43,089 nucleotides of DNA from Lachnospiraceae bacterium. Its GTDB lineage: Bacteria; Bacillota; Clostridia; Lachnospirales; Lachnospiraceae. The stretch's first letter is position 1. Every line of letters starts with the position of its first letter. Of this stretch, positions 1 to 9,758 are shown in pieces. The stretch spans positions 1 through 43,089 of the forward strand of contig JAILEN010000033.1 in the NCBI GenBank assembly GCA_024687655.1. The letters are read 5' to 3'. The notes beneath the pieces were generated by a model. The model did not search any database. It worked only from the letters and a program-made list of their open reading frames with translations, and had not been told where the DNA came from. A program made the translations under genes and the position numbers.

Positions 1-186
1 ACCCTCAAGTCCGGTGAACTGTCCTGCTACGAAGAAAGGCTGTGACAGGAAACGCTGAACCTTACGGGCTCTGGCAACTACTAGCTTTCCGAGGAGGACA
101 AGCTAGTAGTTGCCAGAGCCCGTAAGGTTCAGCGTTTCCTGTCACAGCCTTTCTTCGTAGCAGGACAGTTCACCGGACTTGAGGGT
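1..186. repeat. Perfect inverted repeat, 87-bp arms (1-87 / 100-186) with 12-nt spacer, inside atpD coding sequence; probable fold-back assembly artefact
   Basis: accctcaagtccggtgaactg...ctagctt is the exact reverse complement of aagctag...cagttcaccggacttgagggt; only the right arm encodes sensible AtpD protein. Confidence 0.95.
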
Positions 187-315
187 AAATATGTTCCCAT
201 AGCAGAGACCATCCGCGGCTTCAAGGAGATCCTTGAGGGTAACATGGATGACGTGGCCGAGGGTCATTTCCTCAATGCAGGAACCATTGACGAAGTACGC
301 GCAAGGGTTTCATAA
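88..315 (+). CDS. atpD: F1F0 ATP synthase subunit beta, C-terminal fragment (5' partial)
   Basis: Frame from 88 reads [75 protein letters not shown], the typical AtpD C-terminus; followed by atpC. Confidence 0.93.
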   Translation, partial: SEEDKLVVARARKVQRFLSQPFFVAGQFTGLEGKYVPIAETIRGFKEILEGNMDDVAEGHFLNAGTIDEVRARVS

Positions 316-330
316 TCGGGAGGTCATTTT

Positions 331-789
331 ATGGCAGAAGGAAATAAGCTTTTTAACATAGAGATCATCACTCCCGAGCGTGTATTTTTCGAGGGAAAGG
401 GATCCATGATAGAGATGAATACCACCGAGGGTGAGATCGGATGTTATCCCATGCATGTGCCCACCACTGTGGTTTTGTCTCCCGGTATCGTGACCATCCA
501 TGATGCACAGGTAGCAGGCGGACTGGAGATACCCGAGCCCATCAGAAACGACGGCAGTCTCATGGCTGCGATCCACGCTGGTTTTGCGGAGATCCTGGGG
601 ACCAAGGTCGTCCTCATGGCTGAGATAGCAGAGTGGCCCAGCGAGATCGACAGGTCACGTGCCGAGGCAGCACAAAAGCGCGCCGAGGGACGCATTGAGG
701 CAAAGACCGAGGAGATGGACATCATGAGGGCCGAGAACTCACTGCGAAAGGCTCTGGTAAGGCAGAAGATCACCTCTTTGGGAGGTTAA
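331..789 (+). CDS. atpC: F1F0 ATP synthase subunit epsilon
   Basis: MAEGNKLFNIEIITPERVFFEGKGSMIEMNTTEGEIGCYPMHVPTTVVLSPG; follows atpD; SD gggaggt. Confidence 0.93.
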   Translation: MAEGNKLFNIEIITPERVFFEGKGSMIEMNTTEGEIGCYPMHVPTTVVLSPGIVTIHDAQVAGGLEIPEPIRNDGSLMAAIHAGFAEILGTKVVLMAEIAEWPSEIDRSRAEAAQKRAEGRIEAKTEEMDIMRAENSLRKALVRQKITSLGG

Positions 790-832
790 TGATCGGTTTT
801 TGTGGAAATGTTGATAAAAATATGTTAAAATC

Positions 833-867
833 ACTCCGAATGTGTATAACCACATACGGAGTTTTTT
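833..867 (+). terminator. Rho-independent terminator of the atp operon
   Basis: ACTCCGAATGTG-tataac-CACATACGGAGT followed by TTTTTT (12-bp stem with one A/A mismatch). Confidence 0.88.
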
Positions 868-912
868 CATTTTGACATCAGGCTGGGGATAGCCGGCAGA
901 TCGGAAGGAATT

Positions 913-1125
913 ATGTCAATAGGACCGAAAAGCGATAAAGAGATCATTGATGATCTGAAGTTCAGACTCCACAAGCTGGAGGCTGAAGAGGAAAAGCTTC
1001 AAAAGGAGATGGATAGGCTGGCCAGGGAAAAAAGGGCTATTTTGGAGGAGATATCCATGCATTCCTCCAAGGATTACGAGGCGGATATGCTTCAGCTCGT
1101 CTATGAGCAGAGGCATAAAAAGTAA
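913..1125 (+). CDS. Small coiled-coil protein of unknown function
   Basis: 70 aa, heptad-like charged sequence DDLKFRLHKLEAEEEKLQKEMDRLAREKRAILEEI; SD ggaagga. Confidence 0.6.
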   Translation: MSIGPKSDKEIIDDLKFRLHKLEAEEEKLQKEMDRLAREKRAILEEISMHSSKDYEADMLQLVYEQRHKK

Positions 1126-1170
1126 GTAAGCGTCTATCCGGACTACAATATAAAATATCAGGAGGACATA

Positions 1171-2220
1171 ATGGCAAAAAAAGCACTTATTACCGGGATC
1201 ACCGGCCAGGACGGCAGTTATCTGGCCGAGTTTTTGCTGGAAAAGGGATATGAGGTGCACGGCATCACCCGTCGCGCATCCATCTCAAATACAGCACGTA
1301 TAGATCATCTCATTGCAGATAATTCTATCACACTTCATGACGGAGATCTGACTGACGCCAATGCACTTTTTCATATCATAGGCGAGATCAGACCGGATGA
1401 GATCTACAATCTGGCTGCGCAGTCTCATGTTCAGAACAGCTTTGACGTACCTATTTATACCGGTGACGTGGATGCACTGGGTGTGCTGCGTATACTGGAT
1501 GCGGTTCATACCCTGGGTATGGACAAGACCTGCAGGATATATCAGGCTTCTACTTCGGAGCTTTACGGTAAGGTGGAGGAGGTTCCCCAGAACGAGAACA
1601 CTCCCTTCCATCCTTTTTCTCCCTATGCGGTGGCCAAGCAATACGGCTTCTGGATGATGAGGGAGTACAGGGAGGCATATGGGCAGTTTGCTGCCAACGG
1701 CATACTTTTCAACCATGAGTCTGAGCGCAGGGGCGAGACCTTTGTTACCAGAAAGATCACTCTGGCGGCAGGTCGTATAGCCGAGGGTCTCCAGGAGACA
1801 CTGTATCTCGGCAATATGGACTCTAAGCGTGACTGGGGCTACGCCAAGGATTATGTTAAGTGTATGTGGCTGATCCTGCAGCAGGATGAGCCGGACGATT
1901 ATGTTATTGCCACCGGCGTACAGCACACGGTACGTGAGTTTGTGGAGCTTGCATTTTCACATGTAGGCATCCAGATCGAGTGGCAGGGCAGTGGTATCGA
2001 CGAAAAGGGTATCAACAAGGCCAACGGAAAAGTGGTTGTGGCTGTGGATGAGAGATTCTATCGCCCCACTGACGTTGTGGACCTCTGGGGAGATCCTACC
2101 AAGGCAAAGACCAAGCTGGGCTGGGATCCCATGGAGACCACTTATGAGGAGCTGGTACGTATTATGGCTGAGCATGACCATGAGCTTGCCAAAAGGGAGA
2201 AGCAATGGGGATCAGTGTAG
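1171..2220 (+). CDS. gmd: GDP-mannose 4,6-dehydratase
   Basis: [47 protein letters not shown] (YxxxK), [19 protein letters not shown] aggagg. Confidence 0.93.
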   Translation: MAKKALITGITGQDGSYLAEFLLEKGYEVHGITRRASISNTARIDHLIADNSITLHDGDLTDANALFHIIGEIRPDEIYNLAAQSHVQNSFDVPIYTGDVDALGVLRILDAVHTLGMDKTCRIYQASTSELYGKVEEVPQNENTPFHPFSPYAVAKQYGFWMMREYREAYGQFAANGILFNHESERRGETFVTRKITLAAGRIAEGLQETLYLGNMDSKRDWGYAKDYVKCMWLILQQDEPDDYVIATGVQHTVREFVELAFSHVGIQIEWQGSGIDEKGINKANGKVVVAVDERFYRPTDVVDLWGDPTKAKTKLGWDPMETTYEELVRIMAEHDHELAKREKQWGSV

Positions 2221-2921
2221 TACTTTTGGCATACAAGGAGGAGGAGAACCTCCGCATCCTTTTGCCTGAGATCAAAAAAAACGTAGAAAAATGTGAAAAG
2301 AATTATGAGATTTTGGTGGTGGATACCGAGACACCCCTGGATAATACCGCAGGAGTCTGTGAGGAATTCGGTGCCAGGTATGTGAATCAGCGTGAGCCCG
2401 GTTTCGGCGGAGCCTTCAGGACCGCAATAGAGGAGGCCAGGCAGCAGAAGTTTTTGATCCTGGACAGTGACGGTTCACATCCGCCCAGATATATACCCGA
2501 GATATACAGGAAGTTCAATCATGACAAATGTGATGTGGTCATAGGATCCAGATATTGCAAGGGCGGCGAGTCCAATGATGCAAAGTCCTCCCAGATGATG
2601 TCCCATCTTTTGAATTTTGCATTCAGGATAGCTCTGGGCATCAAGGCCAGGGATCTGTCCACGGATTATCGCATGTACCACACCTCAGATCTAAAAAAGG
2701 TGAAGCTGACCTGCAAAAACTATGATGTGCTGCAGGAGGTGCTTTTGGCCATAAAGCTCAACAAGCCCAAGCACAAGATCAATATCGGTGAGGTGCCGAT
2801 CTCCTTTAACAAGAGGATATACGGTGAATCAAAGCGCCAGCTGTTCAAGTTTATCATGAGTTATGCCGGCACGATATTCAGACTCTTCGGTAAACGTATA
2901 GCAGGTGGTTTCAGACAATGA
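2205..2921 (+). CDS. GT2 glycosyltransferase, polyprenyl-phosphate-sugar synthase (DPM1)-like
   Basis: [44 protein letters not shown]; 16-nt overlap with gmd; followed by GtrA-like gene. Confidence 0.8.
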   Translation: MGISVVLLAYKEEENLRILLPEIKKNVEKCEKNYEILVVDTETPLDNTAGVCEEFGARYVNQREPGFGGAFRTAIEEARQQKFLILDSDGSHPPRYIPEIYRKFNHDKCDVVIGSRYCKGGESNDAKSSQMMSHLLNFAFRIALGIKARDLSTDYRMYHTSDLKKVKLTCKNYDVLQEVLLAIKLNKPKHKINIGEVPISFNKRIYGESKRQLFKFIMSYAGTIFRLFGKRIAGGFRQ

Positions 2922-3415
2922 CAGATAAAAAGAAGCTTTTAGATCAGATCTTCAGGTTCGGAGTGGTGGGCTTTTCCAGCTTTCTGATCGATTTTCTGAT
3001 CACCAATATCATTGCCCTTGTAATGAGGCAGGCGGGCACGACTCCTACAACGGCGGCTATGACCGGCGCCGTTTTCGGATTCGTGATATCCATCATTTTC
3101 AACTATATCCTCTCCATGCACTGGGTTTTCGAGCGCAGGGACGAGATGGACAGACGCAAGGAGTTCGTCATTTTTGTGGTTCTAAGCGTCATAGGACTGG
3201 GGCTTAATGAGCTCATCATCCTGATATGCATGACCATGATAGATGGTATCGGCTGGTGCGGCGCCTTTACACAGTGGTGCACGGACATCGCCAATTTTGT
3301 ATTCCCCATGACCTTTGAGGGTATGGCTACTGCCGGGTCCAAGATCATCGCTACCGGTATAGTGATGGTTTACAATTTCGTGACCAGAAAGAAGTTTTTG
3401 GAGAAAAAGGACTGA
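2918..3415 (+). CDS. GtrA-like membrane protein (putative polyprenyl-linked glycosyl flippase)
   Basis: 165 aa, four TM segments, RFGVVGFSSFLIDFLITNI, NYILSMHWVF, FVTRKKFLE; ATGA overlap with upstream GT2. Confidence 0.82.
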   Translation: MTDKKKLLDQIFRFGVVGFSSFLIDFLITNIIALVMRQAGTTPTTAAMTGAVFGFVISIIFNYILSMHWVFERRDEMDRRKEFVIFVVLSVIGLGLNELIILICMTMIDGIGWCGAFTQWCTDIANFVFPMTFEGMATAGSKIIATGIVMVYNFVTRKKFLEKKD

Positions 3416-4371
3416 TGAAAAAGTATCTGATAACCGGTTTTTCCGGTTTTGTTGCCAGACATTTTTTGGATCATCTTTATGATAAAAAGGAGGACTGCGA
3501 GGTCCTGGGAGTGGATGTCAATCCCCCCAGACTGGATATGTCCCGGTACACCGACAGGTTCGGGGTGGATTTTAAGCAGGTCAATCTTTTGCAAAAGGAT
3601 GAGTTTGCAGATATAGTACGGGAGTTTCAGCCGGATTTCGTATTGCATCTGGCGGCATTTTCCAGCGTATCCTATAGCTGGCAGCATCCTACGGAATGTG
3701 TTTTAAACAATACCAATATATTTCTGAACGTGGCCGAGGCGGTTCGGGCCATGGACAAGCCCTGCCGCATTCTTTCAGTGGGATCATCCGAGGAATACGG
3801 CAATGTGGATAAGTCCCAGATGCCCCTTCGGGAGGACATGCCCCTCAAGCCGGTGAGTCCCTATGCGGCGGCCAGGGTTTCCCAGGAGCTTTTATCCAAG
3901 GTCTATGTGGATGGCTTCGGCATGGATATCGTGCTGACACGCTCCTTCAATCATTTCGGACCCTATCAGGATGACAGGTTCGTCATACCCAGCTTTTTAA
4001 AGCGTATCATGGCTATCGCGGATTCAGGCAAGAGCGAGGGCGTGATAGAGACGGGAGATACCACCATCATCCGTGATTTCGTGGATGTAAGGGATGTGGT
4101 AAGGGCCTACTATCTGCTCCTTCGAGAGGGAGAGCCCGGTGAGGTATATAATGTCTGTGGCGGAAAGGGTATCGCCCTGTCGGATCTCATTACGGAGATG
4201 GCTGATATACTAGGCGTCACCGTGGAGGGACGGGTGAATCCCGATTTTGTCAGGCCTGACGACAACAGGGTGGTGATCGGATCATATGACAAGATCTATA
4301 ATCATGTGGGATGGAGCCCGGAGATTTCACTCAGGCAGACTATTTCGGATATGATAGCGACGAAAGAGTAA
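3415..4371 (+). CDS. NAD(P)-dependent epimerase/dehydratase, GDP-6-deoxy-4-keto-D-mannose reductase (RMD)-like
   Basis: YLITGFSGFVARHFLDHL, SVGSSEEYGNV, SPYAAARVSQELL, RSFNHFGPYQ, DVRDVVRAYYLLLREGEPGEVYNVCGGKG; adjacent to gmd. Confidence 0.78.
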   Translation: MKKYLITGFSGFVARHFLDHLYDKKEDCEVLGVDVNPPRLDMSRYTDRFGVDFKQVNLLQKDEFADIVREFQPDFVLHLAAFSSVSYSWQHPTECVLNNTNIFLNVAEAVRAMDKPCRILSVGSSEEYGNVDKSQMPLREDMPLKPVSPYAAARVSQELLSKVYVDGFGMDIVLTRSFNHFGPYQDDRFVIPSFLKRIMAIADSGKSEGVIETGDTTIIRDFVDVRDVVRAYYLLLREGEPGEVYNVCGGKGIALSDLITEMADILGVTVEGRVNPDFVRPDDNRVVIGSYDKIYNHVGWSPEISLRQTISDMIATKE

Positions 4372-4374
4372 TAC

Positions 4375-5400
4375 ATGGCAGAATCTATCAGGATAAAAAA
4401 AGAGGACCTGGGCTTCTTTGCAGCCCAGGCTGCCTTTATGATATTTGCGGTGATCCGCTTTTATGACAGGTCCTTTGTTCCTATGAGGAACATGCACTTT
4501 GACAGACTGCTGGATAAGAAAACGGCCTGTATGGGATGCGCGGTCTATTTTTTTGTCATTCTTTTGTTTTCCCTCGTCAGTCTGGCCCATGCCCGGGAGG
4601 AAAAAAAGAAGCAGGTGGCATTTTTGCTGACAGCCATGTCAGTTGTGTTTGTACCTGCCTTTCTTCCGGAAAACTACCTGGGTGTGATTGACATGTATTC
4701 GGCCATCCTGGGCTTTTTAGCACTGATGCTTTTGCACTGCAAATATGCTGACAGGTTTGCCGGGATACTGATCTTTCTGATGATCAGATGGGATATCACT
4801 TCGGCATTTACCTGGGGCATCTGGCTTTTGGCCTACACCTTTTACCTTACCTACAGAGACAGGGAGAGCGTCAGCGAGGAGCCTTCGGGAGGGAAAAAGA
4901 TCGCCCTGGCATTTGCCACTGCCATGTTTGTGGCGGGCTGTGCCATTCCCAGAGGTGGAAATACCAGCTGGGACAGGGCTTTTGAACCCAGGTATGAGTT
5001 GACTTCCACCCAGGGTATCATCACCCTGATCTTTTTGATCCCCTTCGCGGTTTTGTATCTGAGACTGCTTTATCATCTCGCATCCGAGATGAGGCGGTTT
5101 ATGCCGAGATTGAGTTACTATTGCCTGTTTTTTGCCGCTCTTTTAGGCTTTACGGTGTGGTATTTGAAGGGGGATCTCTACAGGGCGATATTGTATCTGG
5201 CCGGTGAGTCCATTCTTGGAATGCTGGTTTTGGTCCAGGGCGAGCGGCTTCGGGGCTACGAGCTTCCTGCATCCCACAAGAGTATCTGGGATTCTTCCAG
5301 GTGGGTCAGGGTATTTTTGCTTTTGTATCTGGTCTTTGTGATGTTTTTCTTCGTGTATGGCAGACCCCTGCTTTTGGAAGAACAGCTATTGAAATATTGA
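4375..5400 (+). CDS. Polytopic membrane protein of unknown function
   Basis: 341 aa, many hydrophobic segments; tightly packed in the operon. Confidence 0.7.
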   Translation: MAESIRIKKEDLGFFAAQAAFMIFAVIRFYDRSFVPMRNMHFDRLLDKKTACMGCAVYFFVILLFSLVSLAHAREEKKKQVAFLLTAMSVVFVPAFLPENYLGVIDMYSAILGFLALMLLHCKYADRFAGILIFLMIRWDITSAFTWGIWLLAYTFYLTYRDRESVSEEPSGGKKIALAFATAMFVAGCAIPRGGNTSWDRAFEPRYELTSTQGIITLIFLIPFAVLYLRLLYHLASEMRRFMPRLSYYCLFFAALLGFTVWYLKGDLYRAILYLAGESILGMLVLVQGERLRGYELPASHKSIWDSSRWVRVFLLLYLVFVMFFFVYGRPLLLEEQLLKY

Positions 5401-5410
5401 CGGTGTTTGG

Positions 5411-6646
5411 ATGAATAAGGTTAAAAAGGACTATATTGCCGTACTCGGCGTATTCGGACTCATTGTATTTTTTACCTCCTGTCAGTGGAGGGTGAGATCC
5501 TATAATACCACGATGCTGGCACTTGACTATAAAAACGGGTTTACCTCCAGAGCGCTTTTGGGCACCATATATCATATCCTTGATGGGATACTGCCCTTTG
5601 ATATGATATGCTACCCGGCGGCCTTTGTATTTGCACTGATTATGACGCTTTTGTTTTTGGTGCTGATACTTTTCTTTGCCCATGCCTGCTTAAAGAGAGC
5701 GGATTCAAAGCTTTCGGATGCGATACAGATACTGCTTCTGATGTTTATCGCTGTTTCCATGTCTACCTTTTCCGGAGGCTATAACTTTTTGAGAGTGGAC
5801 ATCTTTATGCTGGCGGTGAGTATGCTGGGAGCTCTGTGCATTATTTCAAAAAAGGCCGAGTTTTTGGTGATACCCATGTCGGCCATCGGGGTGATGTTCC
5901 ATCAGGGATATGTATTCATGTATTTCAACATCATCCTTGTGCTCCTTGTTGCTAGGTTTATTGATGCACAAAATAACCGCGACAAGATCAGGTATGGGGT
6001 ATATTTTGCGTTCAGCTTTCTGGTGGGATCCGTGCTGTTTTTGTACTTTGAGCTTTTCTCCCGCAACAGCGGTGAGGAGGTTTATGAGACGGTTGTGGCG
6101 GAGGCGGAGGCCCTGTCCTACAACGGGATATATCACACCACCCTTTTGGCCCATGAGGTTTTGGGCATTGATCTGGGGGATACTGAAAAGGGACTTCGTC
6201 TGGTGAACCGGATACAGTTTCCCATCTACATCCTGGTGATGATACCCTTTATAGTATTTTTCATCATCATGTTTGCCGGGATATTTTCGGAGGCGAAAAG
6301 AGCGCAGGCCAATCGCTTCAAATATCTGTGCATTCTGGTGGGACCCCTTACAATGCTGCCTGATTTCTTGTTAAAAGTAGATTATGGCCGCTGGGTGATG
6401 AGTGTAGTGGCGTATTATTTTGTGGTCCTATTGGCCCTTTTGGCCATGAGGGACGCTCCTGTGGAGTCCGTGATGGCCAGGTTGAACGTAAAGCTTTCTG
6501 CCAGGTTGTGGAGTTATATGCTTTTGGCCTATCCGGTGTTTTTCCTTCCCTACTGGGATGTGGACATATGTGAGGCCATGCGTTCAGCCAACAGATGGCT
6601 GGCGGATGTGATCCCCCATCTGTACAGATATGTGGAATGGTGGTAG
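5411..6646 (+). CDS. Polytopic membrane protein, EpsG/GT-C-like candidate
   Basis: 411 aa multi-TM protein. Confidence 0.65.
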   Translation: MNKVKKDYIAVLGVFGLIVFFTSCQWRVRSYNTTMLALDYKNGFTSRALLGTIYHILDGILPFDMICYPAAFVFALIMTLLFLVLILFFAHACLKRADSKLSDAIQILLLMFIAVSMSTFSGGYNFLRVDIFMLAVSMLGALCIISKKAEFLVIPMSAIGVMFHQGYVFMYFNIILVLLVARFIDAQNNRDKIRYGVYFAFSFLVGSVLFLYFELFSRNSGEEVYETVVAEAEALSYNGIYHTTLLAHEVLGIDLGDTEKGLRLVNRIQFPIYILVMIPFIVFFIIMFAGIFSEAKRAQANRFKYLCILVGPLTMLPDFLLKVDYGRWVMSVVAYYFVVLLALLAMRDAPVESVMARLNVKLSARLWSYMLLAYPVFFLPYWDVDICEAMRSANRWLADVIPHLYRYVEWW

Positions 6647-6655
6647 AGAGCAGCT

Positions 6656-7915
6656 ATGCATACGAACAATGAACGATCAAAACTTTATATATCTACGACA
6701 GTATATGTGGCAGGTCTGATACTCTGCGCATTTTGCGGTATCTTCCTCGGTCATCCCGACGCCCATACCCTCTCGGGCTGGGCAAAGGATCTTTTGGACT
6801 GCACTTTTTCGGGGAGATTCTCCCAGTTTCCGGAGTATACCTATGAGCTAAGGAACAACGCCACTAATTACAGTATGCTGGCCAATGTACTGATGGCGCT
6901 GTTGATGTATCCCGTGCATGCCATTGATGATGCCATGTCCCTTAATATGGATATTTACGGATATGTGTTCTACGAGAAACTGATGATACTGGCCATAACC
7001 TATATCGACGTGCACCTCTTCGGCAGCCTTTTGGACGATCTGGGCTACAGCACGGCCAATCGACGCTACGCAAAAGGGCTTTTCATGTGCTCGTCCATAG
7101 TCTGTGTGGCTACGGTGGCAAAGGGACAGACCGACGCCATAGTCATGCTTTTCGTATTTATCGCTGCGAAGTTGTTTACCAAAAAGAAGTATGTCCTTAC
7201 CGGGCTGATGCTGGGTATTTCCCTTGTGATCAAGCCCTTTACCGTGATCCTGGCGGCTCCGGTGCTTTTGCTTTTGATCGGAGAAGTCAACCTGTTCGGA
7301 GTGATCCTCCCGGGGATAGCAGCGGTGGCACCATTTTTCATCGACCAGATCGCAACCAGGCTATTGTGGCCCCGTTATTTTGAGATGAAGCTCCATGCGG
7401 ATGATGTGGCGCGGATACTCTTTGGCAGGACCCGCACGGAGGGTCTCTTTGCGGAGGTCATCGGAAATGTGGAGCTTTTCTTCGCCACAGCCCTTGTGGT
7501 CTGCTTCATCTGTCTGTATAAGGGAGTGAATAAAAAAGTAAAAAGGGGTGATTACGGCATATACCCCATGATCATGTATATTGCACTGGGCGCCTTTGTG
7601 TCTGCCACATATTACTGGTTTATCATCGTGCTGCCTCTGTGGATACTTCTGGGCTTTCGGATGAAGAGCCGCTGGTGCCTGCTGGTGCTTCTGCTGGGAA
7701 ATTCCCTTGGAGCCCTGGTTCCCCTTTTGCTGAATGAAATATCATATCACGTTTCATTTTTCTACAATCTCCCCGGTCATCTGTGGGGCGCAGGCATGCC
7801 GGTCCAGTTCTATACGGGGATATACAGGGAGATAATAGTCAGATCCTCCGTCACACTGTTTATCGTAACTCAGATCGTGCTGGTGGTGCTGTATGCCATG
7901 GAGGAGGACCGATGA
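6656..7915 (+). CDS. GT-C family glycosyltransferase candidate (mannosyltransferase-like)
   Basis: Multi-TM; VAKGQTDAIVMLFVFIAAKLFTKKKYVLTGLMLGISLVIKPFTVILAAPVLLLL resembles GT-C polyprenyl-P-mannose-dependent enzymes. Confidence 0.7.
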   Translation: MHTNNERSKLYISTTVYVAGLILCAFCGIFLGHPDAHTLSGWAKDLLDCTFSGRFSQFPEYTYELRNNATNYSMLANVLMALLMYPVHAIDDAMSLNMDIYGYVFYEKLMILAITYIDVHLFGSLLDDLGYSTANRRYAKGLFMCSSIVCVATVAKGQTDAIVMLFVFIAAKLFTKKKYVLTGLMLGISLVIKPFTVILAAPVLLLLIGEVNLFGVILPGIAAVAPFFIDQIATRLLWPRYFEMKLHADDVARILFGRTRTEGLFAEVIGNVELFFATALVVCFICLYKGVNKKVKRGDYGIYPMIMYIALGAFVSATYYWFIIVLPLWILLGFRMKSRWCLLVLLLGNSLGALVPLLLNEISYHVSFFYNLPGHLWGAGMPVQFYTGIYREIIVRSSVTLFIVTQIVLVVLYAMEEDR

Positions 7916-9744
7916 AGGCAGTCAGGTTCATCCTTTGTATATTGCAGGTGATACTGATACCCTGCATCGTGCTTTTTTGTCTGGAATACCCGGAGAATCC
8001 CAACTTTTTCAACGAGCTTACAGGTGTGGCGCTGAATTTCAACCTTACCATTGCAGCCATACTTTCAGCTATTATCATCTTTATCATACCCGGTATATAT
8101 CCCGGTATTTATCTGACCTTTGCTGCCGCAGCCTTTTCGGGCATTTTCAATGAAGTTGTCATAATGCTTCGGACATATCCCATATCGCCGGCGGACGTAA
8201 TATCCGTTGGGACCGCAGGGGCTGTGGCAGGAGGATATACGGTCACTGTGACGCCGGCCATGATCACCTCAGGGGTGGTGGCGGCGGTGGCCATCGTGGT
8301 TTTTGCCCTGCTTCGGCATTTCGGATTCGGTTTCGGTCATCCGGGAAAGCGGGTCAACCAGGCAGCTTTTCTGGGAGGGATACTCATGATGTCCCTGGGA
8401 CTGGTGGCTACCAGCTATCTGGATGTGACCGAGGATTACGACCTCAAGACCTATTACTGGGATCCCACCAGGACATATATACAAAACGGCTTTGCCCTGT
8501 CATTTTTCGACCAGTTTCATGCCATGATGGTGGAAAAGCCGGATGGATATACGAAAAAAGCGGCAAAGGGCTATATGTCGGATGATGCAAATAACATAAA
8601 GGCCTCGCGGCCGGATTTCAGTGGCTTTAAAAATCAAAAGCCGCTGATCATCACCATAATGAATGAGAGTTTTACGGATTATTCCGTGGTGGCCAATTTC
8701 CCTGACAGTAAGCACATCCTGGATTATTACCGCAGTATGAAGGATGATCCCGGTACGGTGGAGTGGGGTTATACCTATGTTTCCACCAGGGGCGGCGGTA
8801 CCTGCAAGAGTGAGTATGAGGTCCTCACCGGCTACACCATGCAGTTTTTGCCCTCCACCATGCCCTATATGATGTACAGTTTTGCCAATGTTCCCACCTG
8901 GATCAGCAGATACAACGCCCAGGATTATACCACCATAGCCATGCATCCCTTTTTTGCCACCAACTGGAAGCGCAATATAGTCTATTCCGACATGGGCTTT
9001 GACTCCTATCTCTATGCCAAGGATTATGATGACAACTACAGGGATGTGCGGGATTACAAGAATGACTATGGCGACTATCTGAGGCTTCTTGAAGAGGCCC
9101 GGGCCCATGACGAGGCCACCTATATCATGAATATCACCCTGCAGAACCATGGCGGATATGATGCGGCCACCTTCCCTGATTATGTGACCCAGCTTCGGGG
9201 CTACTACGACACCTGTGAGGATCTGAAGGTTTTCGAGGGCATGATGTCGGCTTCGGATGACGCCCTGGAGATGTTCATGGAGGAGATAAAAAAGCTGGAT
9301 CGTCCTGTGGAGGTGGTATTCTTCGGAGATCATCAGCCTGGACTTTCAGGCCGGACGGACTCTGCAATCAAGCGTAAGGGCCAAAAGCTTCATACGGATG
9401 AGGCGGAGTTTAACCAGAGCCTTTATGCTACCCCCTATTTTATCTGGACAAACTACAGGGTGCCCGACAGGAAATACGAGAAAAAGGTTGACGGATATAA
9501 TATAATGAGTTTAAACTATCTCGGTGCCGTAACCCGGTACTATGCGGGCTGTGACCTGTCACGGTTTGATGGTTTTCTGTTAAGGCTCAAGGAGACCTTC
9601 CCGGTGATCAACAGCAACGGCTATTACGTGGATGATCTGGGTTTTGTGATGCTGGATGAAAAATACCGGCTGTCCGACGAGAAAAAAGAGCTTTTAAAAG
9701 AGTACGAATACATCCAGTACAGAGGGATGTTCGATAATAACTGA
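7912..9744 (+). CDS. LTA synthase / phosphoglycerol transferase family membrane sulfatase-fold protein
   Basis: N-terminal TM helices then PLIITIMNESFTDYSV, STRGGGTCKSEYEVLTG, VVFFGDHQPGL; true start is ATGA overlap at 7912, not 7783. Confidence 0.87.
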   Translation: MKAVRFILCILQVILIPCIVLFCLEYPENPNFFNELTGVALNFNLTIAAILSAIIIFIIPGIYPGIYLTFAAAAFSGIFNEVVIMLRTYPISPADVISVGTAGAVAGGYTVTVTPAMITSGVVAAVAIVVFALLRHFGFGFGHPGKRVNQAAFLGGILMMSLGLVATSYLDVTEDYDLKTYYWDPTRTYIQNGFALSFFDQFHAMMVEKPDGYTKKAAKGYMSDDANNIKASRPDFSGFKNQKPLIITIMNESFTDYSVVANFPDSKHILDYYRSMKDDPGTVEWGYTYVSTRGGGTCKSEYEVLTGYTMQFLPSTMPYMMYSFANVPTWISRYNAQDYTTIAMHPFFATNWKRNIVYSDMGFDSYLYAKDYDDNYRDVRDYKNDYGDYLRLLEEARAHDEATYIMNITLQNHGGYDAATFPDYVTQLRGYYDTCEDLKVFEGMMSASDDALEMFMEEIKKLDRPVEVVFFGDHQPGLSGRTDSAIKRKGQKLHTDEAEFNQSLYATPYFIWTNYRVPDRKYEKKVDGYNIMSLNYLGAVTRYYAGCDLSRFDGFLLRLKETFPVINSNGYYVDDLGFVMLDEKYRLSDEKKELLKEYEYIQYRGMFDNN

Positions 9745-9758
9745 TAAGAGGAGATCTG

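Noticed and set aside
1285-1926. 213-aa antisense ORF within gmd
   Set aside because: Fully contained in a conserved gene on the opposite strand; no plausible domain or SD; typical shadow ORF.
7783-7911. N-terminal extension of the LTA-synthase-like ORF from 7783
   Set aside because: Overlaps the upstream GT-C gene in another frame; the ATGA junction at 7912 gives a normal membrane N-terminus.
8500-9333. 277-aa antisense ORF within the LTA-synthase-like gene
   Set aside because: Fully antisense to a well-supported CDS; translation is a Gly/His/Ile-rich complement artefact with no domain signature.
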